From Archivesica marissinica (lineage: Eukaryota; Mollusca; Bivalvia; Venerida; Vesicomyidae): 64,000 bases of DNA. Position numbers and translations under genes: made by a program. This document shows, piece after piece, positions 50,001 through 59,000 of this stretch; positions within the stretch are counted from its first letter, which is position 1, and every line of letters begins with the position of its first letter. The notes below the pieces were generated by a model, which worked only from the letters and a program-made list of their open reading frames with translations, searched no databases and was not told the DNA's origin. The stretch is from assembly GCA_014843695.1 (NCBI GenBank), contig CM026390.1:58398543-58462542 (forward strand), written 5' to 3'.

Positions 50001-53000
50001 AATTCTTTACAACAGGGGGATTTATAACAGTGTCCATTGTCATCTATTTGCGGTTTCTACAGTTTTGCTAACGGTGTTCGTCCCTTTTTCTTCATGTTTC
50101 TTTCTGGGCTCGGCGCGGCAATCATTTTCAATACTTAAGACTGTTCGCCATGTACATCTTTAACATGTTTCTTATCTTCATTATCTGAGTCGTCCTTCGC
50201 TTTCTCAGTATCATTTTCCATTTCTTCAACCACGATATTACTCTGTGCATCACTGATGGCTTCTTCATCAGGTATTTATGCCTACATTTTCTCACTCATA
50301 CTTTCAATAACTGTTTCAGCTGGTAGCTTAAAGCGAAACTACATCAGTGAAAATGCAAATTTCTGCAGAATGTATTTTCCTATTATATGGTATAATTTCC
50401 CCTCATATATTTGCCTCAAAAACTAAGTGTTTCAACTAATAAACAAACGTCGGATACGCAGTTTGTTGACATAATGTAAATAGAGTCGACATCCATGCGT
50501 AATGCAATTCATGTATCCTGAATAACACGATTTATGGTACAGATTTACCGTTATATCACACATTTGTGCCAGTGCATATTTATTTGTTGAATAATCTTAG
50601 TTAAATTATCTCTAAGCGACATTATCTTGTGCTTAATATTGACTCCGATGACAAACAAACGGCAATTCAGGAGCATGGATGACAGTTATTTGAAATCCTA
50701 CTTTCAATTTTGAAAGTTTATAGAACACAAAAACACTGTTTATTGATTCAATGTTAGTGTTCGAATGTATTCGGAAGAATTTGTAGTAGCATGTATTTAT
50801 ACTTAAAAATTGTATTTGCTGTTTGCGATGTAATTCCGCTTTAATCCTATATATGTCATTGCTCGATTCGTCTTACATACACATTTCAAATAAATAACGT
50901 GACACATTCAAGAAAAGAATACGGGTCGGGCCACACGTTCTAGCAACATTAGTTACGACCCTTCCCGACAGCCGTCATCTAGTTCATCTTTCACGTTCAT
51001 TTGTCCCCACAAGTTATTGAATGTTAATATTTCTACGTAGTTCCAGTTGATTTACCTTCCTTTGGCCATTATAACAATAAAAACATATTATCAGCTGATA
51101 CATAACGAAGATTAATTGTAGATAATATTGCACGATTTATATAGTTGGTGATGATGCAATAACCTTGGAATATCATTATGCATAGGATATAAGCCGAAAA
51201 CTATCCAATATGTAAACATATTGGACTGTGTGAGGCGCGTAGCACCGAAGCCAATACCAATATTTTACATATTAGTTCCGATTGAGACTTATATCTTACC
51301 TAAAACACATACTTTCGTAATTCGTAATTTCGTACATGTACGCGTAGGATTTAATATAATACTCTGGCCTTTTGACACCAGTCCAATATTATTAATAATG
51401 GAATTATTATATAAAGGTATGACGTCACAACAGTGTTTTAAGTATAGTGAGGAGGCAATACTCCTTTCTAATAACTCTTAGACAACCTAGGGTTTTCCTA
51501 TTTATGGAATAGTGCAGTTGTAACAAATGTACAAATACAGAGTGTAATAAAGTGTATACATGATCAATATCTACAGCAGTGGTTCTCAGACCTTAGAAAT
51601 CTACCTAAACTTGAAACCTATTGCATGTTTAAAACATATTTCCAACCAGAAAAGTATTTATCCTGTGCTAAAAATGTTAGTTATAGAATTAACTTGTCTA
51701 GATTTCGATGTTCTGCTCATAATTTACTCATAGAAGAAGGTCGTCATAGAAATATTGATAGAAACCAGAGAATGTGTACGAAATGCAATATGAATTGTAT
51801 TGAAACTGAATATCACTTTTTATTAGTATGTCCATTCTATAGAGAAGTAAGAAACAACTGTTTACCACATTAGTATTGTCATTGGCCTAACTTGAATAAG
51901 TTTAAGTCATTGTTACAATATTCACAAAGTAGTATTATAAAAAAATTATCAAAATATATTTACCAAGCATCTGTTATTAGAGGGTAGTTGTCAATGAACA
52001 CATTCACGTATGTATATTCATTATATACTTTCAAACTACGATACCCATTAATTTTAATTTTGTTTTCATGCTTTTCTCATTACATGTATTATATTGTAAT
52101 TGTATATTATGTACTGTCCGTCGTACATGTTGCATAGGCGACGAACAATTGTGTGTAATGCCAATAAACTCTGAAATTGAAACTGAAACTGAATAACCTA
52201 ATATTATATAATTAGACTATTTTCAAAGAATATAATAGCAGTTCTGTCACGGTTATTAATTTTTTAAATATGTATTAAATGCTTCCATGGCCCACAGTTG
52301 CAAATAACATCCAGCTTTGCTTGCTACCTAGATTTATCCTTGCTATATCCATGCTCGATGCAAATTGACTCCAATTTACATACATAAATTATGCAAATTC
52401 ATTAATGACATGCATTTGCACACGTGAGTTATTATATACTAGAGGACATAGAAAACGCACACTTCGGATACGTGTTGTTTTTACATGAAAAACAATAACT
52501 ATTTAAATAAATAGTTTTAAACATTTTGGAATATTTTTAGTTGTTGTTCAGTTTGTGTTTTATAATAAAGATGTGATATATCTTTGATGGAATCCAATCA
52601 CTCTCTTATATACTGTAATGGTATAGATATCATGATAACATATGTTCTTATCCAATTACTAGAATCCTAGTTATATCTATATATGTATACATTTTTTATT
52701 TATATTTCCATATATTATTGTCATGTGTAAATGTTTAAAATTGCATCTGTAATTGTGAAGCGCAATAGAATAATTTTTAATTTTTGCGCTATATAAATGC
52801 TATGTATTTGACTCCCTTGTAATTCGTGTTCATTTAATACTAATACTTATAATGTAGGTGTGCGTTTTCTATGTCCTCTAGTATACGTATGTGTGTATCT
52901 ATGCACATGCGTGTAAACCTTGTATCATACACGGTGATTTCGTTTCTTGGAATATGGCTAATGATGTTTGAAATGACAAGATATATTTCAAATGAAACCA

Positions 53001-56000
53001 ACTCTTCAACGAGCAATGATTTCATGCTAAAATACTTACGTTGCCTTTATGAGATTGTATCGTCTGGGCAACAGTACCCGTTGCCATGGCAATCACGTGC
53101 ATTGAACCATTATCACAACCTGTATATGGGTTAATATGTGATGTTATCAAGCGAATAATGATGTATGAGATACGCGATAGCAAAGAAACAGATGTGACGA
53201 CAATTTGTTATAGAATGAGATGACATGTGATTCTAACAGCACACGGTCACCGGAAACCACCACATAGTCATCACGCAATTGTAATAAACCATTAGATATT
53301 TATTTCCTTCATTCCCTCATATTGCTGCACTCATTTCATATAGCACGAAGCAAAGAGGCAATTAAGTAATGATGTTGCAAAAGTACATGGTCTCTGAAAA
53401 AATAAAGGTGAACACGCAACACATTCTATCTCGTTGCCATTATAATAATAGAAAACATGAACATATATCTCTGAAATGCACTCCTTGATGTACTGTAGGA
53501 GAGTCATGACCTTGATGTACTGTTGGAGAGTCATGACCTTGATGTACTGTAGGAGAGTCATGACCTTGATGTACTGTAGGAGAGTCATGCCCTTGAAGTA
53601 CTGTAGGAGAGTCATGCCCTTGATGTATTGTAGGAGAGTCATGCCCTTGATGTATTGTAGGAGAGTCATGACCTTGGTGTACTGTAGGAGAGTCATGCCC
53701 TTGGTGTACTGTAGGAGAGTCATGACCTTGATGTACTGTAGCAGAGTCATGACCTTGATGTACTGTAGGAGAGTCATGACCTGGCTGTACTTTAGGAGAG
53801 TCATGACCTTGATGTATTATAGGAGAGTCATGCCCTTGATGTATTATAGGAGAGTCATGACCTTGATGTATTGTAGGAGAGTCATGACCTGGCTGTACTT
53901 TAGGAGAGTCATGACCTTGATGTATTATAGGAGAGTCATGCCCTTGATGTACTGTAGGAGAGTCATGACCTGGCTGTACTTTAGGAGAGTCATGACCTTG
54001 ATGTATTATAGGAGAGTCATGCCCTTGATGTACTGTAGGAGAGTCATGACCTTGGTGTACTGTAGGAGAGTCATGTCCTTGATGTATTATAGGAGAGTCA
54101 TGACCTTGATATACTGTAGCAGAGTCATGACCTTGATGTACTGTAGGAGAGTCATGACCTGGCTGTACTTTAGGAGAGTCATGACCTTGATGTACTGTAG
54201 GAGAGTCATGACCTTGATATACTGTAGCAGAGTCATGACCTTGATGTACTGTAGGAGAGTCATGACCTTGATGTACTTTAGGAGAGTCATGACCTTGATG
54301 TACTGTAGGAGAGTCATGACCTGTCTGTACTTTAGGAGAGTCATGTCCTTGATGTATTGTAGGAGAGTCATGACCTTGATGTACTTTAGGAGAGTCATGA
54401 CCTTGATGTATTGTAGGAGAGTCATGACCTTGATGTATTGTAGGAGAGTCATGACCTTGATGTACTGTAGGAGAGTCATGACCTGGCTGTACTTTAGGAG
54501 AGTCATGTCCTTGATGTATTGTAGGAGAGTCATGACCTTGATATACTGTAGGAGAGTCATGACATGGCTGTTATTGTTTCCTAAGCTTCGTACAATCATG
54601 AAATGAATGTCATAAACTATACAGACACTGTTTTTATAAACACCTTTACAAATACAGTACTACGTATAGTTCATCTAAGATCATTCAACTTTTGATCACA
54701 ATACAACAAACACATTGCATTTCTATAAACTTATATTACGATCAATTTCTATATATTGGAATACTAGAAATAGGTATCACTATATAGAGGGTTTGAGACA
54801 AATTTAGGATTAAGGCACCGTCTATATATATAATGAATTTCTGGGAAATTTATTATAGCTTGCTTTCAGTTTTACCTCGAAATTTGCAACACGTAAAATC
54901 GACATGGCTACAAAGGTCATACAATCTACTAACAATGAATTTTACTTTGGAAGTCAATGAACACTAACACTAACAAACCGGGCCTTTCGCACGTGAAGCA
55001 AACGCGCTATCACTGAGCTATCCCGACTTCCACGATGGAATGTTACTACTATAACAACTGAATTTGTATATAATAACGATGCAATTTATAATGACAAGTT
55101 AACAGAATAGAGGAATCATTAGTTCGGATTCAAACGCTAACACAAACTCTGTCCGATTAGCGCAGTGTTTAGCGCGCTCGCATCTCACCAAGGCAACCGG
55201 GTTCGATCATCGGACCGGGAAGTATGTGAGATGGTACGGTGGTCGCAAGATCTGATTCCTCCCACACGAATGATCCGGATTCCTCCCACACGAATGATCA
55301 CATTTACGGTTTCATCCGCGCCAACGAGAGTGATTAATATTAGTTGTTGAAACTTGTTTAAATAAAGTTTAAACTAACGCTAACGCACGAGCCTTGGTAA
55401 TAATCAAGTTTTGAAATTTGTTAAAAATTGCTCTATACACGTTACCATTAACTCAAATTATAGATGTTACCAATAACACAGGTTTGACTGTATACAGTGA
55501 AACCTGTCTTAAGCAGCCATCCGAGGGAATCACAGAAAGTGGCTGCTTAGCACAGGTGGTTGCTTAATAGAGGTCAAATGTATAATGAAGTAACATATTG
55601 GGAATCTGAAAACTGACTGCTTAATACAGGTTGGCTGCTTAATAGAGGTGACCACTAACACAGGTTTGACTGTACATAGATATGATCACTAACTCAGGTG
55701 TCACTGTACACATATGTAACACCATAGTTTAAACACAAATCACTGTTCGTTAAGTCATCGACACAATGTATTAATCAGAAAGGTGACCAGTAATATCTAT
55801 AGACATAGTAACATTCACGAGGATAGCAATATGATGCACATACTGGTATCTAGAACTGTGCATTCCACGGACCCGTCTATACACAGAATGGTATCTAGAA
55901 CTGTACATTCCACGGACCCGTCTATACACAGAATGGTATCTAGAACTGTGCATTCCACGGACCCGTCTATACACAGAATGGTATCTAGAACTGTACATTC

Positions 56001-59000
56001 CACGGACCCGTCGATACACAGAATGGTATCTAGAACTGTACATTGCACGGACTCGTCTATGCACAGAATGGTATATAGAACTGTACATTCCACGGACTCG
56101 TCTATACACAGAATGGTATCTAGAACTGTCCATTCCACGGACTCGTCTATACACAGAATGGTATCTAGAACTGTACATTCCACGGACCCGTCTATACACA
56201 GAATGGTATCTAGAACTGTACATTCCACGGACCCGTCTATACACAGAATGGTATCTAGAACTGTACATTCCAAGGACTCGTCTATGCACAGAATGGTATC
56301 TAGAACTGTACATTCCACGGACCTATACACAGAATGGTATCTAGAACTGTACATTCCACGGACTCGTCTATGCACAGAATTGGGATATGATACCTTTTCC
56401 AGGAACCGTACCTTCCACGGACACGTCTATGCAAATAATGGGACGGAATATATCTACTTATACATGTGACGAGAAACGTACCTTCCAAGGACACGCCTAT
56501 GTACAGAATGGGACGGGTGGTATATACATACATATGACGAGACATGTACCGTCCACGGATACGTCTATGTACAGAATGGGACGGGTGGTATATACATACC
56601 TGTGACGAGAAACGTACCGTCCACGGACACGCCTATGTACAGGATGGGACGGATGGTATATACATACCTGTGACGAGAAAAGTACCGTCCACGGACACGC
56701 CTATGTACAGGATGGGACGGATGGTATATACATACCTGTGACGAGAAACGTACCGTCCACGGACACGCCTATGAACAGAATGGGACGGATGGTATATACA
56801 TACCTGTGACGAGAAACGTACCGTCCACGGACACGTCTATGTACAGAATGGGACGGGTGGTATATACATACCTGTGACGAGAAACGTACCGTCCACGGAC
56901 ACGTCTATGTACAGAATGGGACGGGTGGTATATACATACCTGTGACGAGAAACGTACCGTCCACGGATACGGCTATGCACAGAATGGGACGGGTGGTATA
57001 TACATACCTGTGATGAGAAACGTACCGTCCACGGATACGTCTATACACAGAATTGGACTTAGGGTATCTACATCGATGACATTCATACGAGACCAGTCCT
57101 GTGTGTACCACATGGCAATCTTGCAGTCTAGAGAACCTGTTAATCAGACGAATTGGTTAATATTTGATTGATCTGAATACTATAAGACCACAAGAAAGAC
57201 GGAATGAACCTACATATAAACTACAGCTTTTAAATGTGCATTAAACTTATTATTGATCACTAATTAAACTGATTGTAATGTTAATACTAATTAAAAAGTT
57301 CAAAGCATTCATTTTCACACTTCAAGGTGATATTAGTATGCATGTACTGTCACGTTCCTTAGCAACATTTGTAGTAGCATTGTAGCATCTTCTATAATTC
57401 CTTTCAAGCACTGATATTTTAGTTTATACATTATTTATTTCAGTATTTTACATGCACATAATAGAATTAACATTTTACATATAAATTAACAGAGTAGGCT
57501 AATCGGGATTAGAATGAAAGAAAACTGATATAGTTATTCTCCCTATCAATTGGTTATTATACAATAAGCCGGAGCATAATACAATGTACACCTATACCAA
57601 TTGATCACTAATAAGTGGACGACAGTTTTCTTCTGTCTTAAGAATATTCATTACAATTGATCTGTCGCCAATTGTTGCTGCGCCCCTAAGATCACGTGTT
57701 ATACAGTCAGACACATAATTATACCACGTGTTATACAGACATACATATATACCACGTGTTATACAGACATACATATATACCACGTGTTATACATATATAC
57801 ACATATACCGCGTGTTATACATATATACACATATACCACGTGTTATACAGACATACACATATACCACGTGTTATGCATATATACACATATACCACGTGTT
57901 ATACATATATACACATATACCCCGTGCTATACAGACATACACATATACCGCGTGTTATACATATATACACATATACCACGTGTTATACAGACAGACACAT
58001 ATACCACGTGTTATACAGACAGACACATATACCACGTGTTATACACATATACACATATACCACGTGCTATACAGACATACACATATACCACGTGTTATAC
58101 AGACAGACACATACACATGCAAGACTAAACACATGTATATTTTAGATCGTGCTTTACATCACGGGCAAGGGAGACTCCTATATTATGCAGTAACAGGTCG
58201 ACATTATTTCTTTCAGTATATTCCCATAGTATTATGCATTGAAATAGAGACTTATTTGTACAGTAGCAAGTTAACATTACTCGTTTCACATTATAATATA
58301 TTGAAATAGACACTTATATTATATATATAGTAACACGTCCACAATACATGTTCAGTAGATATTATCATGTATTGAAAGCGAAACAAACATATTAGAAATT
58401 GAGAGTACATTCTGTTAAATATTGCTACGACAACCTACAGGTCCATTGCTTGTATCATGCTGTACATATTCAGTTGTTGCATGACCGTTGCTTGTATCAT
58501 GCTGGACATATTCAGTTGTTGCATGAACGTAGCTTGTATTATGCTGGACATATTCAGTTGTTGCATGAACGTAGCTTGTATCATGCTGTACATATTCAGT
58601 TGTTGCATGACCGTTGCTTGTATCATGCTGGACATATTCAGTTGTTGCATGAACGATGCTTGTATCATGCTGGACATATTCAGTTGTTGCGTGAACGTAG
58701 CTTGTATCATGCTGGATATATTCAGTTGTTGCATGACCGTTGCTTGTACCATGCTGGACATATTCAGTTGTTGCATGAACGTAGCTTGTATCATGCTGGA
58801 CATATTCAGTTGTTGCATGACCGTTGCTTGTATCATGCTGGACATATTCAGTTGTTGCATGGCCGTTGCTTGTATCATGCTGGATATATTCAGTTGTTGC
58901 ATGCCTGTAGCTTGTACCATGCTGGACATATTCAGTTGTTGCATGACCGTTGCTTGTAACATGCTGGACATATTCAGTTGTTGCATGCTCGTTACTTGTA

